Made by a program: the position numbers and the translations under genes. A DNA stretch of 64,000 nt from Candidatus Roizmanbacteria bacterium (GTDB lineage Bacteria; Patescibacteriota; Microgenomatia; UBA1406; GWC2-37-13). The stretch lies in contig JACRJL010000003.1 of NCBI GenBank assembly GCA_016215445.1, positions 280,924-344,923 of the forward strand, written 5' to 3'. Below the pieces are notes generated by a model. It made no database searches. It saw only the letters and a program-made list of their open reading frames with translations, and was not told the origin of the DNA. Shown one piece after another: positions 50,594-58,544 of this stretch. Every line of letters begins with the position of its first letter. Within the stretch, counting starts at the first letter, position 1.

Positions 50594-51957
50594 TTTATTT
50601 TTATTCCTAATTCTTTCAATTTCTCTTCCTTTACTGTTGATGGCGCCTTCATTACCGAAGTCCTTCCTCCTGATGTCATAGGATAAGCGATTACTTCTCG
50701 AAGAGAAGGTTCACCTGTGATGCAAGTTAAAAGTCTGTCAAGCCCTGGAGCAATGCCGCCATGCGGAGGAGCGCCATAACCTAAGGCCTCTATCATATGG
50801 CCGAATTTGAGATTAATTTCCTCCTCTTTTAGCCCCATAATTTCAAACACCGCTTTTAATCCTTTTGGAGTATGGTTTCTGATACTGCCGCCCCCGACTT
50901 CGTAACCATTGCAGACAAGATCGTATTGGCTAGTTAATATTTTTTCGACATTTTTTTTGTTCAGAAGGTCATTCATGAATTTCGGAAGAGGGGCGGAAAA
51001 AGGATTATGGGTAAAGGTCCAACCACCTGTGTCAGTTTTTTCAAAAAAAGGAAAGTCAACTACCCAGGCAAAAGCCTGAATGTTTTTCTTTTTTTCCTCC
51101 TCGGTCCGCAGGTCAAATTTGTCGGCGTCGAATTTCTTTATCGCTTCCTGATAAGTGAAAACAGGAAAAGGTTTTTTTTGAATCGGGATTTTCAGTTTTT
51201 CATAGACGTCAATCACCATGCTTTCTATTAGATTCATTACGTCTTCCCGCTCCACGAAACTCATTTCTAAATCAAGTTGGGTGAATTCGCCATAGGCCCG
51301 GTCTGCTCGTGGATCTTCATCGCGAAAGCAGCGGGCAATCTGAAAATATTTTTCTACTCCAGCAATCATCAGAAGCTGTTTATACTGTTGAGGTGATTGG
51401 GGGAGGGCGTAAAACTTGCCCGGCTGAAGTCGGGAAGGGACAATAAAGTCTCGAGCTCCTTCGGGTGTCGTTTCCGAAAGAATAGGTGTTTCGATTTCCA
51501 GAAATCCCTGTTTAAAAAGATATTGGCGAATCAGATCAATGAATTTACTTCTTAGGGCAAGGTTTTTGTACATCCGCGGCCGACGCAGATCAAGGTATCG
51601 GTATTTTAATCTGACTTCTTCGTCGATTTCCAAGCCGTCTGTGTTGACGGGAATAGGAAGAGGCTTGGTTTTATTCAAGATTTTGACTTCTTTGGCCTCG
51701 ATTTCAATCGTTCCTGTTTTTAATTTAGAGTTAATGAGCTTTTCCGGTCTTTTTTTGACGAGTCCCTTAATCCAGATTACATCTTCGGTCGATAGCTCTT
51801 TGAAGTCCTCGCCTCCGACTACCTGGACGGTTCCTGTGCGGTCTCTTAAATCTATAAAAACTATTTTTTTGTGGTCACGCTTTGAATCAATCCAACCAAA
51901 AAGCTCGACAGTTTCCCCAATTTTATCAGGAGTTTGTTCGACGGATAAGGTTTTCAT
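50590..51957 (-). CDS. aspS: Aspartyl-tRNA synthetase, without GAD insertion
   Basis: 455 residues against about 590 for usual bacterial AspRS. The anticodon-binding OB fold (VELFGWIDSKRDHKKIVFIDLRDRTGTVQVV), motif 2 (FRDEDPRADRAYGEFTQLDLE) and motif 3 (GIAPGLDRLLTCITG) are clear. After KFDADKFDLR, where bacterial enzymes carry the GAD domain of about 130 residues, the sequence goes directly to AFAWVVDFPFFE. It may charge tRNA-Asn too if no AsnRS exists, which cannot be seen here. A TATCAT box lies about 12 nt before ATG 51957. Confidence 0.95.
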   Translation of the reverse strand: MKTLSVEQTPDKIGETVELFGWIDSKRDHKKIVFIDLRDRTGTVQVVGGEDFKELSTEDVIWIKGLVKKRPEKLINSKLKTGTIEIEAKEVKILNKTKPLPIPVNTDGLEIDEEVRLKYRYLDLRRPRMYKNLALRSKFIDLIRQYLFKQGFLEIETPILSETTPEGARDFIVPSRLQPGKFYALPQSPQQYKQLLMIAGVEKYFQIARCFRDEDPRADRAYGEFTQLDLEMSFVEREDVMNLIESMVIDVYEKLKIPIQKKPFPVFTYQEAIKKFDADKFDLRTEEEKKKNIQAFAWVVDFPFFEKTDTGGWTFTHNPFSAPLPKFMNDLLNKKNVEKILTSQYDLVCNGYEVGGGSIRNHTPKGLKAVFEIMGLKEEEINLKFGHMIEALGYGAPPHGGIAPGLDRLLTCITGEPSLREVIAYPMTSGGRTSVMKAPSTVKEEKLKELGIKIK

Positions 51958-51991
51958 AAGGATTCACTTATGATACAATCTTTTCTCTCTT

Positions 51992-52020
51992 TTGACAAGG
52001 CTGACTGTTTTTTATATAAT
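51992..52020 (+). promoter_or_regulatory. Full-consensus promoter of the 810-residue NUDIX protein gene
   Basis: TTGACA (51992-51997), a 17-bp spacer and TATAAT (52015-52020), an exact sigma-70 consensus and the best match I found in the window. It is followed by a Shine-Dalgarno AAGGGG (52043-52048) at good distance from ATG 52055. The transcript start should be near 52027. Confidence 0.82.
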
Positions 52021-52054
52021 AAATAACTTATAGTTATATTTAAGGGGATATAAT

Positions 52055-54487
52055 ATGCCAGAAAAAGTATGGAAAGAAATTCCAATAGTAGATGCCTCGA
52101 GAGCCTTTCCTTTTGCTTTTAGGACTCCAGAGAGTATTCTTAAAAGTTTGGATAATTATTTACAGCATCCCAACGGTGGAATACCTATAATTGAAGTTTT
52201 CCTTGCACACAAGACTAAAGAAAGCAAATATAGTTCCAATCATCTTGCCCCTATTGGCGGTAAAATGCTTCCTGGAGAATCAGTTATTCAAACAGCCTAT
52301 AGGAGAATCCACGAGGAGTCAACCCTAGTTTGTTCTCCGTTAAAAGAAAAAGAAGATAGTAGATTTGTTGTTGATGGATCTTTTAACTATGATGTCACAG
52401 GTAAAGATGAAAAGAACCCATATGAAAAAAGAAGAGTTTCTTTTACAGTTGTTCCGGTTGTTAATCCCCAGATTATGACTTCGATCTATCCGATACAGGA
52501 AGACAGTAAAATTGACGGTTTTTATGGTTTATCAATAGAAGAATTAAATTTAGCTTTTAATAGTGGTCATCACACCGACAGCATTAGTAATGAAACCTTT
52601 CCTTTACAAGGTCACATAACAAAGTTGAAAGATGCGCCAGACATGACAGACTCGAAAAGTAATAGGATTGAAAGAAGAAAAATGCTGGGAGAAGTTACCA
52701 GAATTTTGAGACAACAGGAACAAAGAGCCAGGAGTATTTTATATGATAATTTGGTTCTTTTAGCTTTGGGTAAAATGGGTTTTGCTGAAGAAAATCTTCC
52801 AATACCTGGGGCAGAACTGACAAAAAACGTAACTCCTGATGAGCAATTTCAAAGAATGAAGCTAAAATCGGAAAAACTTGAAGAGTTAATGGTTATCTTA
52901 AAAAATTCCTTAGGTGAAAATTTTAAAGAATTTTTTACCGAGGCCTACAGCAAGGTTTTGGGTCAGGTCTATATGACTCATTTTCGCGAAAATGAGGAAA
53001 AGCATTACACTCTAGCTGCAAAAGAAAAAAAACGTTTATCAGAAAGGTTATTAGCTTTTTTAAAAATTAAGAAAGAAAAACCGATTTATGGTGTTTTATT
53101 TAACGAAGCTGAAGTAATTAGAGAGAGAATGGTAAATGGCAATTTCTCAACCGATGTGCTTCATTTTTTGCCTTTATTTATCAATATGAAAGACAGTTTT
53201 AAAGGGAGAACAACGAGACTTATTATTGAGTTAGCTCGTTTTATGAGGGATTTAACAAAAGAAGCGATAATAGGTGGACCTTACAAGAGTCTTGACGAGC
53301 TGAGAGAATTTTTTGTAGATGATAATATCTTATTAGACACAAAGCTTTTTTATAGTCAAAGGTTTAACAAACGGTTAGTAGAAATTATTTCTAAAGTCTT
53401 TAATACCGACAAAAAAGCAGTAGAGGATGCTTGGACATTAGCTTCTCGTTTTATTCCGGAACTCGCCGAAGAAACAAAAAATGCAGATCCTAAACTTTCA
53501 AAGCTCTATCAATTCCACGAACTTAGAAATGAAGTCACCAACCTTTCTTTAGGAAATACACTTTTACTAGCTTTAGGAGTTGACATAAAAGATAATGGAA
53601 CAGATTGGCCGATCGTTAAATTTGAAGCCTTGAGGCAGTTGACTTTTTTTTTGAAAATTTTGCTAGAAAAACCGATTTATGAAAATATTATAAAGAAAAA
53701 ACCTCACCCGATCGATTTTAGCATCAATAAATTTTTTGGACCGGTGGTCGATAATAGAGTCATTATTTTGAATCATAATGGCGAACAGCGAAAAATGCCC
53801 ATTACTTACAGAAGGGGTTTGGACGGAAATGAATTCATTGTCGACGAGAAACCCTTGAAATCTTTAAGATCAGCAGTTAGAAAAAGTCTTGAGGAAAATA
53901 TTGAAGGGATTGCTGATATTCAAAGCTGTGCCGTAGTATTGCCCAATGAACTTTATGACCATTTGAATTCGGAGCAAAGAATAGGGTTCATTAATCAACA
54001 AGCTGAATCTTTTTTGGAATTTCTTAACGTAAACTATCCTAGTTGGGACATTGTTAAAATGGAAGACAAAAACACATTTGATAATTTCGAAGCTGCGATA
54101 AAAAATGAACAGGTCTCGGAGACTGGAAAAAGAACCGGGTCAAAAGGTGACTTATTAATTAGAAGAAAAATAAAGTTGAGGATGACGGATAGAAAAACAA
54201 GGGAAAGCTATAACTATGAATTAGTCTTTTATCCTTTTGAGGAATTTGATGGTGAGAATTATTATGAGAAAGAAGAAGAAAAGAGCCAGTCGAAAGGTTT
54301 AATGGGTTGGCGGGAAAAAATGGAAGATGACCCAGCTTACTCCTTAAGAAGATTAATTTTCCCTTTGAGAGGGGCATTGGGTTTAAAGTCCATTTACGAA
54401 TTATTATTTCCACCCTCTCTCTATCCAGAACTAGTAAAGGAAATGAGAGAATCAAATATAAACGTATATAGACATATTTCCTCTTAA
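52055..54487 (+). CDS. Large NUDIX-containing protein, otherwise unknown
   Basis: 810 residues, cytoplasmic, no membrane helices. Residues about 15-195 look like a NUDIX domain: APIGGKMLPGESVIQTAYRRIHEES corresponds to the Nudix box, but the central Arg-Glu is Arg-Arg and the final Gly is Ser, so catalysis may be altered. Residues about 205-520 are mostly helical. The last 270 are mixed, with SKGDLLIRRKIKLRMTD, YNYELVFYPFEEF and GWREKMEDDPAYSLRRLIFP, which I cannot assign. The exact consensus promoter and Shine-Dalgarno suggest strong expression. It is the largest unexplained gene here. Confidence 0.8.
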   Translation: MPEKVWKEIPIVDASRAFPFAFRTPESILKSLDNYLQHPNGGIPIIEVFLAHKTKESKYSSNHLAPIGGKMLPGESVIQTAYRRIHEESTLVCSPLKEKEDSRFVVDGSFNYDVTGKDEKNPYEKRRVSFTVVPVVNPQIMTSIYPIQEDSKIDGFYGLSIEELNLAFNSGHHTDSISNETFPLQGHITKLKDAPDMTDSKSNRIERRKMLGEVTRILRQQEQRARSILYDNLVLLALGKMGFAEENLPIPGAELTKNVTPDEQFQRMKLKSEKLEELMVILKNSLGENFKEFFTEAYSKVLGQVYMTHFRENEEKHYTLAAKEKKRLSERLLAFLKIKKEKPIYGVLFNEAEVIRERMVNGNFSTDVLHFLPLFINMKDSFKGRTTRLIIELARFMRDLTKEAIIGGPYKSLDELREFFVDDNILLDTKLFYSQRFNKRLVEIISKVFNTDKKAVEDAWTLASRFIPELAEETKNADPKLSKLYQFHELRNEVTNLSLGNTLLLALGVDIKDNGTDWPIVKFEALRQLTFFLKILLEKPIYENIIKKKPHPIDFSINKFFGPVVDNRVIILNHNGEQRKMPITYRRGLDGNEFIVDEKPLKSLRSAVRKSLEENIEGIADIQSCAVVLPNELYDHLNSEQRIGFINQQAESFLEFLNVNYPSWDIVKMEDKNTFDNFEAAIKNEQVSETGKRTGSKGDLLIRRKIKLRMTDRKTRESYNYELVFYPFEEFDGENYYEKEEEKSQSKGLMGWREKMEDDPAYSLRRLIFPLRGALGLKSIYELLFPPSLYPELVKEMRESNINVYRHISS

Positions 54488-54516
54488 TTTCTTACAGATT
54501 GTGGGATTATGTTCTG

Positions 54517-54522
54517 TATAAT
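54517..54522 (+). promoter_or_regulatory. -10 box (TATAAT) of the attenuator transcript
   Basis: TATAAT 7 nt before the leader-peptide ATG at 54530, with a weak TTACAG-like -35 further upstream. The spacing matches the leaderless pattern of other genes in the window. Confidence 0.55.
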
Positions 54523-54529
54523 CAATAAA

Positions 54530-54592
54530 ATGAAAATCAACAATATTTATTCGAGGATTATTTTCCTTTTTACCGCATATAGGCGGAGGTAA
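54530..54592 (+). CDS. Candidate 20-residue leader peptide
   Basis: ATG 54530 to TAA 54592. The peptide has a hydrophobic middle (IIFLF, residues 10-14) and ends Arg-Arg-Arg, encoded AGG CGG AGG. Its last codons form one arm of an RNA structure that competes with the terminator at 54615-54637. It starts 7 nt after a TATAAT box. It looks like the leader peptide of a transcription attenuator; whether it is translated is untested. Confidence 0.5.
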   Translation: MKINNIYSRIIFLFTAYRRR

Positions 54593-54637
54593 TTATAAAT
54601 TGTAAATTTATTACCCCGCTGAAAGGCGGGTTTTTTT
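54573..54637 (+). terminator. Attenuator: alternative hairpins ending in a terminator
   Basis: Four arms can pair in competition. Arm 1 CCGC (54573-54576) pairs with arm 2 start GCGG (54583-54586). Arm 2 GCGGAGGTAAT (54583-54593) pairs with arm 3 ATTACCCCGC (54610-54619), ten pairs with one bulge. Arm 3 CCCGC (54615-54619) pairs with arm 4 GCGGG (54626-54630) around a GAAA loop, followed by seven T (54631-54637). The 1-2-3-4 layout is that of a classic attenuator. The terminator may also end the upstream 810-residue gene. Confidence 0.62.
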
Positions 54638-54639
54638 AT

Positions 54640-54987
54640 ATGGTAGAAACAGGCAATTTTGGCAGTTGGCGAGAGAGAAAAAGAGCAGAATTGGTAACAA
54701 CAAAATTTATAGATTTGAGAAGCAGCATTTTGACAGATCCAAGAGACATATTCGTTGACAAAGAATCGGCGATTCAGATAAAAAGACAGATAGCGAACAA
54801 GGAAATTAAATGGATTGTTTATTATCATGGAGTTGTATTACCGGGAGATAACATTAACGATGACGGAGGAAAGGGTAAAAGTGAGAATTGTGTTGATGGA
54901 AGTTATACGAATTATTTTGTATTTAAAGCAAAAGATTTAGTCGATTGGTATGTTCTTTCACCGAATTATCAATATTTTTCCCCTTAA
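54640..54987 (+). CDS. Small protein of unknown function behind an attenuator
   Basis: 115 residues, starting two bases after the T run of the terminator. It is soluble, charged at the N-terminus (GSWRERKRAELVTTKFIDLRSS) and has IKWIVYYHGVVLPGD, YTNYFVFKAKDLVDWYVL towards the end. No family is recognised. There is no ribosome binding site apart from the GGCGGG within the terminator hairpin. Its 3' end overlaps the convergent recJ gene by 30 bp. Expression is presumably controlled by the upstream leader. Confidence 0.6.
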   Translation: MVETGNFGSWRERKRAELVTTKFIDLRSSILTDPRDIFVDKESAIQIKRQIANKEIKWIVYYHGVVLPGDNINDDGGKGKSENCVDGSYTNYFVFKAKDLVDWYVLSPNYQYFSP

Positions 54988-56616
54988 CTTTTCTCTTCCT
55001 CCCCATCTGTCAATTTCCAGAGTATAAACAATTTCGATTTTTTGTCCGCGGGAAAGTTCTTTTAATTTCTCGGCCTGGTTAAAGCCGATCAGTTCGAAGT
55101 TTTCAATATATACTTTCAGATGGGTGTTGGTTTTTCCAAATAGTTGTGCATTAGCTGCTTCGGTTTCACTGTAAAAAGTCGGTCGAGGATTGCCCATTCC
55201 GAAAGGTTCAAGAGATTCAAGACTTTTAACTATTTCTAAATTAATTTTTGGTACGGGTATTTTTATATCAACCAAAATAATTCTTTCCAAGTCCTTATCC
55301 TTTATTAATTTATTTTCCTGTTTTTCTATCTCCTTCTTAAACCCGTCTAGTTTTTTCGCTTCAATAGTGAAACCGGCTGCCTGGGCATGCCCGCCTACGT
55401 CAACTAAATATTTTTTTAAAGACCGCAGGAAGTTAGTAATATGAAAACTGGGAATTGATCTAGCTGAAGCTTTGTAAAACCCATCGTTTTTAGTCATGAT
55501 GATTGTCGGCCGGTAATATTTTTCCGCAAGTTTTGAAGCAATCAATCCTATAATTCCCTCATTCCAGTGATCTGATTTAAGAATGATGATTTTATTTATT
55601 TTTTTATTTTTGGAAAGTTCTTTTTCTGCCTCCTTTAGAGACGTTTCCACCAATTCTTGTCTTCGGACATTTGTACTGCCGATTTTTTGGGCTAGGTCGT
55701 ATGCTCGTTTTTCATCAACTGTGCAGAGTAATCTTAAAGCATCGATTGCATGTGATAATCGACCGATGGCGTTTATACGAGGAGCTATCATAAAGCCGAC
55801 TTCATAAGGTGTGATTTCTTTATTCTCAATCCCTGCTTGTTTGAGAATGTGTTTAATACCGAAGCGATTTACTTTGGGAAAAACAGAAAGACCATACTTA
55901 ACAACGCTTCTTGATGGTCCAACTAATGGAACAAGGTCAGCGATGGTGCCGATTGAGGCGAGAGCCAGGTAATCAAAGGAAAAATTATGAGTTAAAAGTG
56001 AAGAATGAAGAGTTTGGGATTTAAAGTGGGCAAAAACTTCCTTGGAAAAAAAATAGGCGACGCCGCTACCGGAAAGAGCTGAAATGTGGAAAATCGCATC
56101 TGCTTTAGGAATTTTTTCTGCTTTTAAATGGTGGTCTGTAACAATAACTTTAATTCTTTTATCTTTGGCGTATTTGATTTCTTTTGTTTTGGTAATTCCG
56201 TGGTCGACGCTTATTATTAAAACCGGATTATACTGTTTAATAACATTATCTATTCCTGTTATTGAAAATCCATAACCTTCTTTCTTTCTGTCCGGAACAT
56301 AAGGCATAACTTTAAAACCTAATAGGTGAAGCGTCTCCCAAAGAATGGCTCCTCCTGTGATTCCGTCTGCATCATAATCTGTATAGACTACAATCATCTG
56401 ATTTTGTTCTTTTATTTCATTGAGAAGTTTGATTACTTTATCAAATTGTTTTTTATATTTTAAATCAAAGTCCAAAAGAGAAATAGATGAAGGAAGAGGT
56501 GGATTGACAAACTCCTTAATATCTTTGATTTGACGATTCTTAAGAATAAGATTAAGAACTTGTTGAGGAGTAATTTTATCTTCAGATTTAATTTCGTGTT
56601 TGAAATCAATTTTCAT
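54958..56616 (-). CDS. recJ: Single-stranded-DNA-specific exonuclease RecJ
   Basis: 552 residues. The DHH phosphoesterase motifs are complete: VVYTDYDADGITGG, ISVDHGIT, VIVTDHHLKAE, and the DHHA1 motif VDVGGHAQAAGFTI. It degrades single-stranded DNA 5' to 3' in recombination and repair. It follows rmuC by 5 bp in a minus-strand operon. Confidence 0.96.
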   Translation of the reverse strand: MKIDFKHEIKSEDKITPQQVLNLILKNRQIKDIKEFVNPPLPSSISLLDFDLKYKKQFDKVIKLLNEIKEQNQMIVVYTDYDADGITGGAILWETLHLLGFKVMPYVPDRKKEGYGFSITGIDNVIKQYNPVLIISVDHGITKTKEIKYAKDKRIKVIVTDHHLKAEKIPKADAIFHISALSGSGVAYFFSKEVFAHFKSQTLHSSLLTHNFSFDYLALASIGTIADLVPLVGPSRSVVKYGLSVFPKVNRFGIKHILKQAGIENKEITPYEVGFMIAPRINAIGRLSHAIDALRLLCTVDEKRAYDLAQKIGSTNVRRQELVETSLKEAEKELSKNKKINKIIILKSDHWNEGIIGLIASKLAEKYYRPTIIMTKNDGFYKASARSIPSFHITNFLRSLKKYLVDVGGHAQAAGFTIEAKKLDGFKKEIEKQENKLIKDKDLERIILVDIKIPVPKINLEIVKSLESLEPFGMGNPRPTFYSETEAANAQLFGKTNTHLKVYIENFELIGFNQAEKLKELSRGQKIEIVYTLEIDRWGGREKLRGKILIIR

Positions 56617-56621
56617 TGGTT

Positions 56622-57584
56622 TTATTCTATCATTTTCGTTTCTTTATCTGAAAGTAAGTTTGTGGAAGTTAATTTTTGCCCAAGTGACTGAAAATTTTTG
56701 TTTACTTGGGAAGATTGGTTATAGGCATTTGTGATATGTTTATTCAAAACAAGAAGATTTTCTTCGGTTCTTTGGTAATCTTTTTTAATGGCGCTTAGAA
56801 GTATCATCACTTGTTTGGCTTTTTCTTCAATCTTCTGCCCTTCAAAAGATATTAAGATCGCTTTTATATAGGCATAAAAACTCATCGGAGATACAGGGAG
56901 TACCATTTTTGCTCCAGCGAAGTCGAAAAGCTCGTCGTCGTTGATTATTTCATAGTAGACGTTTTCTGATGGAATATACATCAGAGCATAGTCGACTGTT
57001 TTTTCATCAGGAACAATGTATTTTTTTGAAATGTCGATGATATGTTTTTTTACATCGGAAATGAATGACTTTTTAAATTCCTGTTTTTCTTTTAAGTCGG
57101 TTGTCTTTGTAAACTTTCGGAAATTTTCCAGAGGAAATTTAGAGTCAATAGGAATCAATCCTTGGGAAGTGACTATAACTGCGTCGACTTTTTCTCCTGA
57201 TTTGAAACTGTGTTGGAGTCTATATGAATCTTTGGGAAAGTATTGTTTTAATAGATCTTTTAAAATCTGCTCACCTATGTTGCCGCGGATTTTTGGTGAG
57301 GAGAGAAATTCCTGCAGTTCTTTCATGCTTCTTCCGATTTCTGAAAATTCGCCAATATTTTTTTGCACTTGGGCGATGACGTAGGCAGCTTTGTCGAGTC
57401 TACTATTAAAAGTATTCATTTGGTCAGACAATTTCCTATCTGTCTGGGCATTTGAAGATTTAAGCCATTGCATAAGTTCTTCGGAAATTTTTGTTTTTTC
57501 TTCGATTCTATTGAACCACAGACGGATAACAATGAGCAAAACTGCAACGCTAACGATAATAGTAATAATCAAAAGAAGATTCAC
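56622..57584 (-). CDS. rmuC: DNA recombination protein RmuC
   Basis: 320 residues, near the short end for RmuC. An N-terminal membrane helix (about 3-24) and coiled coil are followed by the nuclease-like core (RGNIGEQILKDLLKQYFPKDSYRLQHSF, VDAVIVTSQGLIPIDSKFPLENF, YALMYIPSENVYYEI, VLPVSPMSFYAYIKAI). RmuC limits inversions at short repeats; its biochemical activity is not well defined. It is placed between the DHH-like gene and recJ. Confidence 0.94.
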   Translation of the reverse strand: MNLLLIITIIVSVAVLLIVIRLWFNRIEEKTKISEELMQWLKSSNAQTDRKLSDQMNTFNSRLDKAAYVIAQVQKNIGEFSEIGRSMKELQEFLSSPKIRGNIGEQILKDLLKQYFPKDSYRLQHSFKSGEKVDAVIVTSQGLIPIDSKFPLENFRKFTKTTDLKEKQEFKKSFISDVKKHIIDISKKYIVPDEKTVDYALMYIPSENVYYEIINDDELFDFAGAKMVLPVSPMSFYAYIKAILISFEGQKIEEKAKQVMILLSAIKKDYQRTEENLLVLNKHITNAYNQSSQVNKNFQSLGQKLTSTNLLSDKETKMIE

Positions 57585-57591
57585 AAATCAA

Positions 57592-58542
57592 TTATATCAA
57601 ACCGCCGCCTTTGAAGATTTTAGGCTTTAACCAATCAGAAGGGTTTTTTTCCTCAAACTGTTGCTGACCGGCCTGTTTTTCCTGTTCTACCTTTTCGATT
57701 GGGGTAACAGGTTGAGTCTCAACTGACGGTCCGAAATTAGAATTTGGTTTAACTATTTGGGGAGTTGGCGGAATGAATCTTGGCGCCGGAGCGGAAACAG
57801 GTTTTTTAAAAGTTTTTTTAATGGCACCCATACGAAGTAGAGTAGCAATATTTTCAAAAGTGTCAGCATTAGTTGAATAGGAAGTAAAGTTATTTGTAGC
57901 AGAGGCGACTCCACTATAAAGGTTAGTGGCGATATCTCGATCAACTTCGACTTTTATATTCTGTAAAACAGTTAAAATCAACTCGGAAATAGAAGAAATG
58001 GTCTTATTGACAAAGTTAACTGTACCAAAATAGGCATTTGTTAGATGACGGTCTATGTTGATAATGTCGTGCCCTGTAAACTGGCTTTGATTATCATTAT
58101 AGATCTGTCCCAAGCTGTTTAGGGTCGGGGAGTCTATTACTATAATGAAGTCAACCACGCCCCCTGTATAAGAAAAAGAAACTTGGTTTTGGTTAAGTTT
58201 CGAAAATCCAGCTCGAGGGCTGACGATTAAATTGAAAAACTCACCCTGGATATTGTAATCGACTTTATCTATGGCTCCGTCTGTATAGGGAAAAGAGATC
58301 ATTAAAGAATCTCCTCCGGCTCCAATCCCGGTTTGAAACTTATCAGCTGCGGTTAGATCGGAGGTTGGTTTTTGAGAACAGGCTAAGGAAACGTTTTTCC
58401 CGCTTTTGGTCAAACCAAGATAAAGAGAAGTGGCGGCAGCAATCGCGTCAATTGTTGGATTGGGAGGGATAATTATAACGCCTGATTTGCCTTTGTTGAT
58501 AACCTCAAAGATTCGACTTAAAGTATTCTGTTGGTTATTCAT
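57592..58542 (-). CDS. Degenerate DHH-family protein with long C-terminal tail
   Basis: 316 residues. The pattern follows NrnA-type DHH phosphoesterases, but catalytic positions have changed: the HxxPDxD motif reads PPNPTIDAIAAA (first Asp replaced by Thr), VIDSPTLNSLG keeps an Asp, and the DHH motif reads NIDRHLTNAYFG. A low-complexity Pro/Gln tail of about 80 residues follows. It sits directly after infB, where many bacteria have rbfA-nrnA, so it is probably the local NrnA relative turned non-catalytic or altered in substrate. Confidence 0.75.
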   Translation of the reverse strand: MNNQQNTLSRIFEVINKGKSGVIIIPPNPTIDAIAAATSLYLGLTKSGKNVSLACSQKPTSDLTAADKFQTGIGAGGDSLMISFPYTDGAIDKVDYNIQGEFFNLIVSPRAGFSKLNQNQVSFSYTGGVVDFIIVIDSPTLNSLGQIYNDNQSQFTGHDIINIDRHLTNAYFGTVNFVNKTISSISELILTVLQNIKVEVDRDIATNLYSGVASATNNFTSYSTNADTFENIATLLRMGAIKKTFKKPVSAPAPRFIPPTPQIVKPNSNFGPSVETQPVTPIEKVEQEKQAGQQQFEEKNPSDWLKPKIFKGGGLI

Positions 58543-58544
58543 AA

